Shown piece after piece: positions 40,672-47,739 of a stretch of DNA of 47,739 bases. How positions within the stretch are numbered: position 1 is the stretch's first letter; every line of letters begins with the position of its first letter. A program made the translations under genes and the position numbers. The stretch comes from a virus. Below the pieces are notes generated by a model that was not told the origin of the DNA, did not search any database, and saw only the letters and a list, made by a program, of their open reading frames with translations. The stretch covers positions 1-47,739 of the IMG/VR virus record IMGVR_UViG_3300031539_000059; one strand, 5' to 3'.

Positions 40672-41583
40672 TTATACCAGCTTGACAAATCGAATAGGAA
40701 GATCGATGCGAGCGCCAGTTGTAGCACCTGTCACCCGTACGATTGTATCGATTGTTTGAATTGCTGTTGCGTTTGGCGCAATTGTTGTCTGACTTCCAAT
40801 CTGACCGAACAAGAAATCACTTGTATTTAATTCCAGAGAAGACTGAATCGTAAACTCTACGTAAGTTCCTCTTGGTCCAGCGATCACTTCTGTGTTGACT
40901 CGCTCTCTTTCTGGGTTCTCGGAAACATACTCCAGATCTGTGCCCAACGACAAGAAATAGCTGGCGATGTTGTCGTCATCAATATACGATACCTTTGCAG
41001 CTACTCCACTTTGGCGACTTGCAATCTTACCTAGTCTATTGTCCATTTCGATAATAAACTGAGTTTCGACAAGATCGGAATCAATAGTAACCGAAGGCGT
41101 AATCTCGGTCGTATCTAGACCCTGATCGATGCGAATGTAGGTTCCACCTCGGAGAGTCTCGCCAAGAATGATTCCGGCAACCAACTGGTTGTTTACAACG
41201 CTAATTCCATCCTGTGTTTCCTTGTCGACTGCCACCATGAAGGCGCCACTGGCATGCAATGCGGTAGAAGTCTGAAAGCGGTCGTTCAGCTTCAACACAG
41301 GGAGATACAACAGGTTTGTACGGGGAATAGAGATCAGCTTAGACTTCATGGAAGCAGCGTTGTCGGTGAATGCCTCTAAGAGCGGTGTTTGCAGAATGTC
41401 AAGATCAAAGAACGCCGATCCACTGGCGTGATTCTTGTCATATTTTGCGTAATCGATTTCGTCGTCTCCAATAGCATATTTTGCTATCTTAAACGAACCG
41501 TCACCCTTCGCGAGACGAAAGCGTCCTGCGTCAGTTAAGACAGCATCTAAAATCAAATCGCCGCTGTTATCTAAAAATGCCAT
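40672..41583 (-). CDS. Conserved virion structural protein with GDLILDAVLTDAGR motif
   Basis: 303 residues. The N-terminal signature GDLILDAVLTDAGRFRLAKG, then DGSFKIAKYAIGDDEIDY, is found in structural proteins of T4-like phages from the sea, whose role I do not know; the C-terminus is beta-rich, ending in ARIDLPIRFVKLV. Residues about 85-270 are beta-strands with LSLGTDLEYVSENPERE. It is co-transcribed with the two large proteins upstream. Likely a baseplate or fibre-proximal protein. Confidence 0.6.
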   Translation of the reverse strand: MAFLDNSGDLILDAVLTDAGRFRLAKGDGSFKIAKYAIGDDEIDYAKYDKNHASGSAFFDLDILQTPLLEAFTDNAASMKSKLISIPRTNLLYLPVLKLNDRFQTSTALHASGAFMVAVDKETQDGISVVNNQLVAGIILGETLRGGTYIRIDQGLDTTEITPSVTIDSDLVETQFIIEMDNRLGKIASRQSGVAAKVSYIDDDNIASYFLSLGTDLEYVSENPERERVNTEVIAGPRGTYVEFTIQSSLELNTSDFLFGQIGSQTTIAPNATAIQTIDTIVRVTGATTGARIDLPIRFVKLV

Positions 41584-41639
41584 GTTTGTTTGCTCCTACG
41601 CTTTCTTAAGTAGTATTCTACAAGTTTTCCTGTCTCTTT

Positions 41640-44408
41640 TTAAGCCTTCTCGGAGTCTCGATGCTCAAAAGTAAAATATACTTCAACTTTCTTTCCGGTA
41701 GCTTTTGAAATTAAACGCATCTTGAACCTTTTACCCCAAAGCGCGTCAGAGACAACGCCAAGGTGGATAGACCTTCTCACATCTTCCGCAGTATTAGCTA
41801 GATCATAACCAGATTTTTCTTCATTTATTAATGTTTGCAGTACGTTTGGTACCAGTTGAACAAACCTACGAGCAGGCTTCATTTGCTCTCTTACCTCTTT
41901 CCTAAACTCTACACACCTAACCAGCGGAAAGATTAAGCCGTTTTCATTAATCATTTCCAACTCAAATACAGCTGTTGGGTTCGAAATCTGTCCGTGTACA
42001 TCAATCGAGCGGAACGTGTAATAGTATTTGATATTAGGTAGGATACCGTCAACATAAGCCACTGATGTGGCTCCCTGCAAAGACTTTAGATCAACATCTG
42101 TGTCTACTCTAGCTCGCAATGAGCCAGCAAAATCTGCATAACTTGCAGGATGCTGTTCAATTCTAAAGATCTCGAATATACTTGGATGATCGTCAGATGC
42201 AAAAGCCAATTTCTCATCTACGTCTCTTTTTTGAGCTTCACGAGAAAAACTAAAAGCTGCCTGATCAGATGGCTCAATGAACACTGGATAATCCTCGTAA
42301 GATCCCACGTTACCCTTGAGATACAGCTCCATTTTGTTATCATATCCCTTGAAAGGGATAAAATCTACGTCTGGCTGTACAGGTGGCTTGTCGACAACAC
42401 GAACTTCCTGCTCTAGAAACAGAGTCTCTACCAGGCGCAAATCAGGCTCTTGATGGACCATCACTGATGCATGATGATCGTAGCTATCCACCTCTAGAGT
42501 AGAATATTCGTACTTGGTACCAATAACGAGTTGATATGCCCAAACCTTATAGACGTACTTCTTGTTGTACTTCACCTGTGTATCGATAAAACGAAACACA
42601 TCAATCTCATTTGAATTTGGCAACCAGAAGTTCTGGATTGGCTCGCCATCTCCATTAAACTCATGTTTTGCTACTCGATACAACACGGTTTCTGAATATG
42701 CTTTCTTTCCATCCATCATTTGTTTGAATGTTCTCATCTTCTGCGAGATAAGCGTCTGCAACTTGCTCATAAAGATGACAAACATCAAACTGTTGAAGAA
42801 TTTGTACTGTGGTCCAGAGCTAGCAGCCACTTCGTTTTCGTGCTCACCAAGGAAGAGTGCTTTCTCGCGGATAAGCTCAGTCTCACTACGCCTCAAATCT
42901 TCAAGCAGAACTGCAACATTCCACGATCGATGTTGCCCAGACTTCAAGGAGGCATTTTTGCTCTTGTTATCTTGTCCTCCTTTTTGCACGATGGTTTCGG
43001 TGGCTGTCTCAACGTTCAGAGTCTCAGAATTTCCATCGATTACTCTATTCATCACCTTCGTCATGAACGTTTCAGACAGATTTGTGTCTTTTAGCATCTC
43101 AGCAAAGGTGGTTGTTCTGTCTGTCGAAATCTTCATATCGACAACTAAAGGAAACATTTCCTTCTTATCGTTGAAGTTCTGGAAGATCTTGAATTCTGAC
43201 AGCGGTACCGCGACATTAGAGTATTTTGCCTTAAGTCGTTCGACTGCCCCATTATCAATCGCTTTCTGATACTGACGAGAGTAAAGATCGTAGTATTGTC
43301 CAACCGGATGGGTCTTAATGTCGAACTTGGTCCTGCCAGTTTTGTTGTTCAGAACGGCAGCTTCTGATTCCAACGTACCGTCAAGAGTAATCAGGTTGTT
43401 TAGCTCTGGATTCGGATGTTCGCTGCTAAGTACACTCAAAAAGGTATACATATTTGGCAAAGTATTCTCAGGTACATCAGTTCTCGCAAGAAGGTTTTCG
43501 TACCCTTTAATATAGAAGTTGTATTCTGGAAGGATATCGGCAGTTAAAGCATTGACAGGAACCTGCATATCCTCAAGCTCTTCCGAGGTAAACGGAAATG
43601 GCATTTCGTAGGTATGATCAAAGAATGTAGAACTAGTGTCGATGGTAGCATCGAAAACTTTGGCTGTGTTACCTGTTTTTCCAGTAGAACCATTGTACTC
43701 GCCGCCGCGTACAAAAGTGCTCCAGTAATTTCTAGAAAATTGTTCTACAGCGTTGCTGAACCTTTTCTTGTTTGCCTTGAGATCAACCCACTGCACTGTG
43801 CGCCCAAAATCAGAGTTTACCTGCTCATTAAACGGCTCGTGATATGTAAACTTGTATGGAGCGTCTATACGGGCGCGTGAATCGATATCAAGATAGACCA
43901 TGTTCCTGTTGTCTTTATCTAGGGTCCAATATTTTCCTACTCTACCTCTCAATGGATCTTTAACGAATCTTTTATTAGATTCGATATCGGTATTCTTGAA
44001 GTCTTCTAGTTTATCGCCGAACGTCTCGCTGTTAACAGATAGGTAGTTCCTGCCTGCTGCGATAATTTCAGTAGATCTAACAGAAACCTCTTCTTTAACC
44101 TCAGATAGAGGAGCAAAGTCTTCGCTTCTAGCTTCGCGAGACTGAATCCTCTCTATTAGTTGCTCAGAGGTGTACATCGACAATCGATCACTTGTAGGAA
44201 GGACGGACTTGATGCCGGGGAGGTCGATGATGGCGTTAGAGCGCATGCGGCGAGCGTCAGGAGCACTAACGGGAGTGGTGATAAGGCTGCTTATTTTTTG
44301 TGCTACATCAGCACCGAGAACCTCTTGTTCAACAGCACTGGGTTGCTCGTTTCGCTGAGGAGACAAGCTGCTATTCATTGCAGAGATTATTGTATTCCTA
44401 GAAGCCAT
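41640..44408 (-). CDS. Large structural protein with fibronectin-III-like parts
   Basis: 922 residues, unknown function. N-terminal 100 residues are disordered-looking with EEVSVRSTEIIAAG. Residues about 600-850 include fibronectin type III-like strands (KYVYKVWAYQLVIGTKYEY; IKYYYTFRSIDVHGQISNP), consistent with a baseplate or fibre-base protein. Long helices of residues about 200-330 and 430-600 resemble a baseplate wedge component. Overlaps the upstream gene by one base (TAATG). No enzyme motif visible. Confidence 0.55.
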   Translation of the reverse strand: MASRNTIISAMNSSLSPQRNEQPSAVEQEVLGADVAQKISSLITTPVSAPDARRMRSNAIIDLPGIKSVLPTSDRLSMYTSEQLIERIQSREARSEDFAPLSEVKEEVSVRSTEIIAAGRNYLSVNSETFGDKLEDFKNTDIESNKRFVKDPLRGRVGKYWTLDKDNRNMVYLDIDSRARIDAPYKFTYHEPFNEQVNSDFGRTVQWVDLKANKKRFSNAVEQFSRNYWSTFVRGGEYNGSTGKTGNTAKVFDATIDTSSTFFDHTYEMPFPFTSEELEDMQVPVNALTADILPEYNFYIKGYENLLARTDVPENTLPNMYTFLSVLSSEHPNPELNNLITLDGTLESEAAVLNNKTGRTKFDIKTHPVGQYYDLYSRQYQKAIDNGAVERLKAKYSNVAVPLSEFKIFQNFNDKKEMFPLVVDMKISTDRTTTFAEMLKDTNLSETFMTKVMNRVIDGNSETLNVETATETIVQKGGQDNKSKNASLKSGQHRSWNVAVLLEDLRRSETELIREKALFLGEHENEVAASSGPQYKFFNSLMFVIFMSKLQTLISQKMRTFKQMMDGKKAYSETVLYRVAKHEFNGDGEPIQNFWLPNSNEIDVFRFIDTQVKYNKKYVYKVWAYQLVIGTKYEYSTLEVDSYDHHASVMVHQEPDLRLVETLFLEQEVRVVDKPPVQPDVDFIPFKGYDNKMELYLKGNVGSYEDYPVFIEPSDQAAFSFSREAQKRDVDEKLAFASDDHPSIFEIFRIEQHPASYADFAGSLRARVDTDVDLKSLQGATSVAYVDGILPNIKYYYTFRSIDVHGQISNPTAVFELEMINENGLIFPLVRCVEFRKEVREQMKPARRFVQLVPNVLQTLINEEKSGYDLANTAEDVRRSIHLGVVSDALWGKRFKMRLISKATGKKVEVYFTFEHRDSEKA

Positions 44409-47400
44409 TATCCTTTTCCACCTGCTGTTCTTTTAGCGCTGCTGGGACGAGAGCGTGAAGTTGGTCCAGAAGCCACTACGCCCATTCTGTTGCTATACTG
44501 TTGTCCGTTATCGTCTAGACCGCTATTAACCGTCTGCCTTTCCGCAAGAGGTTCATCCGCAACAGAAGATTGTCCGCCAGCCATTAGCCCAACTCTTTGT
44601 AGCTCTGCAATAACGATAGCAAGAACCTCTAGATTAGTGGCATTGTCCGGGAGCAACAGCACGATACTTCTTGCTTGCGCTTGAGTGAGTGCTGGCAACG
44701 AAAATCCTTCGAAGTGTCCAATCCGTTTAGTCAGCTCTGCAACGAAATCGACGCATTGATCATCGCTGATGTTCGCGTCAGCTGCTTGCGAATTCGCCAA
44801 GGCTTGTCCCTGGTCAGCCATAGAAAGATTTGGTGGCGTCGCAGTCGCAATCACCGTGGATGGCACTTCGTTCGTCTGACAGTCCAGGGCGAGCATCTCG
44901 CCAATTGTCACCGGTTCTGCGCGTACAATTAAGTTTGATGGTCCGACCTGAACTCCTGCTACTAAACCTGGGCTCCCCAGAGAACGGGATGGAGCACTCG
45001 CTTCGTCAGATAGAGCGAGGGTGGTTGTTCTTTTCTCGCCGAAACGGTCTATCTCTACAATGCTAATGCTTACTGGATGTACTGTTACTCCAGATGTGCC
45101 GCCATTGGTTTCTACGTTTGTCAACGGCAAATTCTTTTTTGCGTTGTTGGGGCTTGGCAAAGGAGTGGGCTCGCGGACCACCGTCACATCAACGCCCGGT
45201 ATGTTCAGCTTGATCTGATCTGCGATCTTAACAACCACATCGTTTGTTCCCAAAGGAAGCGGAACTGCACGGATAGGCGCTCTCTTGAACTTCGGACTTA
45301 GTATAAAGTATTCGTCGTAAGTGGTCGTTTGGACACCCAAGGCTCTCCGGAGCCCCAAAGCTTCATTCTCATACGGAGTCATGCGACATAGGACATCTTT
45401 TCCTACAAATTGATTGTTTTTTTCGTCCGTGAGCATCTTCCAGATTGGCTGTCGCATCAAAACAGTATTACGTGCGTTAACTTCAAATCCAGCCAGATAT
45501 TCAATCTTCATCAGCATTTCGAAGTCCAGTCTCAAAGAAGATGCCTGACGTTGTTTGATCGTAGCGTCACCAGAACCAATTCCAGCAAATTTTGACTGTC
45601 TCGTGACGTTTTGTGATGCGCTTTGCAAGAACACAGCCTTCAATTGATTAGGCAACGCCTTTATATCGTTATCGGTAATAACGCGGTTGAGTCCATGAAT
45701 CGTTCTAGTCGCGCCGGGACGCCCAGCAACAGATTTTGATTTCAAACCTAGCATGCTCACTTCATTAATCAAAGAACCTCTGTTTTTGGTTGCTGTCATG
45801 ATCGACCCAGGCTTATTTCTAGTAGATCTCTTGTTCTTTTCAGACGAGTCTCCAGTCTGTACTGCCGAAGCCAAGAGAGCGAGCATAAATGTGTTCTTTG
45901 CCTGAGTTTCTTCTGTACTCATCCCTGCATCTTCGCCCTGTTGACTAGAAATACGCTTTGAAACATCGGTTTCCACGTTTGGAGCCTTAGTGATGAACCC
46001 AGCACCTGCGCGGCTGCGAGGAGTAGCCCTGAGTAGCGTTGCTCCAGTAGCATCATCTTTCTTTGCGTTGACAACGATAGGTGTGATTACAACGCTTGCT
46101 TGTTCTGCCAAAAGCGAACTCAAGGCATTAGAAATAGTTTCCTGGGTGATTTTAGCAGGATCATTCCGCATTTTACCCTTGTTTTTCTTGCTAGTTAAAC
46201 CACCAGAAATACTTCTCGCAACGGTTGCACCGACAGGTGCTCTAGTAGAGTTTTGATATAGAGTAAGCGCTTGAATCTCTGTCGCCGCATCGTCTCTTGA
46301 GGTTGTACCGTTGTCGATATGGACCAACATCCTTCTCTTTTTTGTTTTAGTGTCTGGTGGATTGCTGATATCCACCCCTTCCGCAAGAACAATAGACTTG
46401 TGGAACAAATCAATCCTTGAGGGTGACAGATAAGAGAAATTGGTGTTTCTGATGTTGTCATCTGACGTAAATGTTTCACTACCAAGAGACAGGTTGATAT
46501 CAGGGTTCGTGTCTTTGTAGTATTTTAGGGTCTCCGAATTGATACGATCAACATAGCTGTTATTTTTGAACGTTCTCAAACCATCAGCATTCGCAGTATT
46601 GTCAGGTCCGTCAGAAAGATAATCAGCACCAACCCCTTTAACTATGTCACTATCGAACGTCTGATCGAAGAACTTGACAATCTTATAGGTTCTCTTTGCG
46701 CTCTTTCCCTGGTTGTAGATCGCCGGCTGACGTGTAGAAGAGGTAGAGCCGTCAAACTTCCTTGGAGAAACGTTCAGAGTCGTTCCGGAGATAAGCGCTA
46801 ACTTTGTCGCCAACTCATCGATCAGTTTGATAACAGTGGAAATGCCAGATGGATTTCCTGTTATGGGCGAGGTATAAGAGTGCAAGGACTTAAGGAGTCT
46901 AGAACGTACATCACGAGAACGAAAAGCACCGGTAAACAAGTCAAGAGTATCTGCGTACACGGTCACAGCAGCAATCCAGGGCGCACGAATCTGCATATTT
47001 CCACTATACTTTTTACGTTGCTTCGTCGCAAAATCTTGGGTAAAACGATTGGAAGCGACATCAAACGCCCCGGCAATCACCCCTTTGGTACCTGCGGATT
47101 CAGAAGGATGGTCTATATGCGGATCCCTGTTCTCAGCCAAGTACCTAGACATAGACGGCACAGATGCTTCAGCCAAATAATACTCTAAATCGACTCTTGC
47201 GTTGATGAGCATGTTGACGCGCTCTCTCATTAACTCAATGGTAGAATCATCGACTTCCAATTCAACACCGTATTGGTAAAGTCCATCGGTTACATCGGAC
47301 ATAGTATAGTCCATGCCTGTGAAGTGACGAACTGATGGCTGCTCCTTCTCAAGAATAACCTCGACTTCTTTTAGCGAGCCTCTAGAAGAACGAACAGCGC

Positions 47401-47739
47401 TGAAATTCTTCCAATCTTTCTCTCCAGAGGAGATAATGTACTCATCTGGCTCTTGTCTATCGAATTGTGTTATGCCTACAGGGGACCCAAGCTGGTTAAG
47501 GCTTCCGTTTTCCTTAACTCGACGACGGAACACCCTCATTGCACGAATTTTTGTCTTTTGGACCATGCTTTGACGTAAGCGTGGGGCGGCGTTCGTGATC
47601 AAGCGTCCAAAGACGGTGTTTTCTTCAGTCAGCTTGTCAAAATCAACAGAGAAAAAGAATTTCGAGTCTCCGTCTTTGTCTCTGGACAACAACATGTTCG
47701 AAAAATAGATCGGCTTACGTTCAGAGTCGATTCTATCGG
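44408..47739 (-). CDS. Very large structural protein, N-terminus beyond window edge
   Basis: At least 1109 codons are open; the frame continues from the visible ATG at 47695 to the window end without a stop (upstream codons give IYFSN before the Met), and no Shine-Dalgarno precedes that ATG, so the true start is probably outside. Middle residues carry basic/Gly-rich stretches (GGTSGVTVHPVSISIVEID, TTRKNRGS-type) and the C-terminus is disordered. No recognisable motif; it may be a baseplate or tape-like component. Marked partial. Confidence 0.6.
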   Translation of the reverse strand, partial: DRIDSERKPIYFSNMLLSRDKDGDSKFFFSVDFDKLTEENTVFGRLITNAAPRLRQSMVQKTKIRAMRVFRRRVKENGSLNQLGSPVGITQFDRQEPDEYIISSGEKDWKNFSAVRSSRGSLKEVEVILEKEQPSVRHFTGMDYTMSDVTDGLYQYGVELEVDDSTIELMRERVNMLINARVDLEYYLAEASVPSMSRYLAENRDPHIDHPSESAGTKGVIAGAFDVASNRFTQDFATKQRKKYSGNMQIRAPWIAAVTVYADTLDLFTGAFRSRDVRSRLLKSLHSYTSPITGNPSGISTVIKLIDELATKLALISGTTLNVSPRKFDGSTSSTRQPAIYNQGKSAKRTYKIVKFFDQTFDSDIVKGVGADYLSDGPDNTANADGLRTFKNNSYVDRINSETLKYYKDTNPDINLSLGSETFTSDDNIRNTNFSYLSPSRIDLFHKSIVLAEGVDISNPPDTKTKKRRMLVHIDNGTTSRDDAATEIQALTLYQNSTRAPVGATVARSISGGLTSKKNKGKMRNDPAKITQETISNALSSLLAEQASVVITPIVVNAKKDDATGATLLRATPRSRAGAGFITKAPNVETDVSKRISSQQGEDAGMSTEETQAKNTFMLALLASAVQTGDSSEKNKRSTRNKPGSIMTATKNRGSLINEVSMLGLKSKSVAGRPGATRTIHGLNRVITDNDIKALPNQLKAVFLQSASQNVTRQSKFAGIGSGDATIKQRQASSLRLDFEMLMKIEYLAGFEVNARNTVLMRQPIWKMLTDEKNNQFVGKDVLCRMTPYENEALGLRRALGVQTTTYDEYFILSPKFKRAPIRAVPLPLGTNDVVVKIADQIKLNIPGVDVTVVREPTPLPSPNNAKKNLPLTNVETNGGTSGVTVHPVSISIVEIDRFGEKRTTTLALSDEASAPSRSLGSPGLVAGVQVGPSNLIVRAEPVTIGEMLALDCQTNEVPSTVIATATPPNLSMADQGQALANSQAADANISDDQCVDFVAELTKRIGHFEGFSLPALTQAQARSIVLLLPDNATNLEVLAIVIAELQRVGLMAGGQSSVADEPLAERQTVNSGLDDNGQQYSNRMGVVASGPTSRSRPSSAKRTAGGKG

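Noticed and set aside
42562-43269. Plus-strand 235-codon frame inside the 922-residue gene
   Set aside because: Antisense to a gene with consistent layout and TAATG coupling; translated Cys/Phe/Ser-rich product has no recognisable feature.
1-47739. tRNA genes, integrase, transposase or toxin-antitoxin genes
   Set aside because: No cloverleaf, catalytic or family motifs seen; intergenic space is too short for unnoticed larger elements. A tRNA search by tool would be decisive.

Overview
The window is part of the genome of a large contractile-tailed phage (Caudoviricetes) with a T4-type morphogenesis set that is distant from T4 itself. All convincing genes are on the minus strand, so transcription runs from high to low coordinates, with short gaps and many ATGA/TAATG/TGATG overlaps. 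The host cannot be named. A phage copy of ribosomal protein bS21, the head-gene set and the small conserved genes resemble aquatic myoviruses (established for pelagiphage HTVC008M and relatives), but that is an inference.

In transcription order: (1) 47739-38153, virion structural genes of uncertain exact role: two very large proteins (the first truncated by the window edge), a 303-residue protein, two paralogous 330-345 residue proteins and a small repeat protein. (2) 38099-32583, a receptor-binding or fibre module: three tandem jelly-roll paralogs, a short anchor protein and a 933-residue beta-propeller/LamG adhesin. The adhesin and the nearest paralog have a much higher GC than their surroundings, and an in-frame gene relic follows the adhesin. 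(3) 32547-27906, DNA metabolism: RuvC-like resolvase, DnaG-type primase and a single-chain fusion of SbcD (gp47-like nuclease) with SbcC (gp46-like ATPase). (4) 27892-24205, small genes: membrane and coiled-coil proteins that could be a holin/spanin-type set, a Cys-rich protein, a histone H1-like protein and hypotheticals. (5) 24184-16539, DNA packaging and prohead: large terminase gp17, portal gp20, unknown prohead-region proteins, protease gp21, small proteins with T4-capsid-targeting-like N-termini, and bS21. (6) 16526-6577, a fibre block of 10 kb, including a 1991-residue protein with 18 short repeats, inserted between protease and scaffold. (7) 6513-3342, scaffold gp22 and major capsid protein gp23, ending in a clear intrinsic terminator. 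(8) 3203-26, neck and tail-completion genes in the order gp13-, gp14-, gp15-like.

The prohead genes work together: portal, scaffold and capsid protein assemble; gp21 then trims scaffold, capsid and probably several small internal proteins; gp17 packages DNA; gp13/14-like proteins close the head and gp15-like caps the tail. The SbcDC fusion, primase and resolvase would process replicating or concatemeric DNA. Most novel-looking points are the SbcD-SbcC fusion, the family of capsid-targeting-like N-termini, a domain shared by the neck protein and a fibre, and the mosaic high-GC adhesins with the relic gene end. No tRNA, CRISPR, transposase or integrase was seen, and no gap between genes exceeds about 140 bases.
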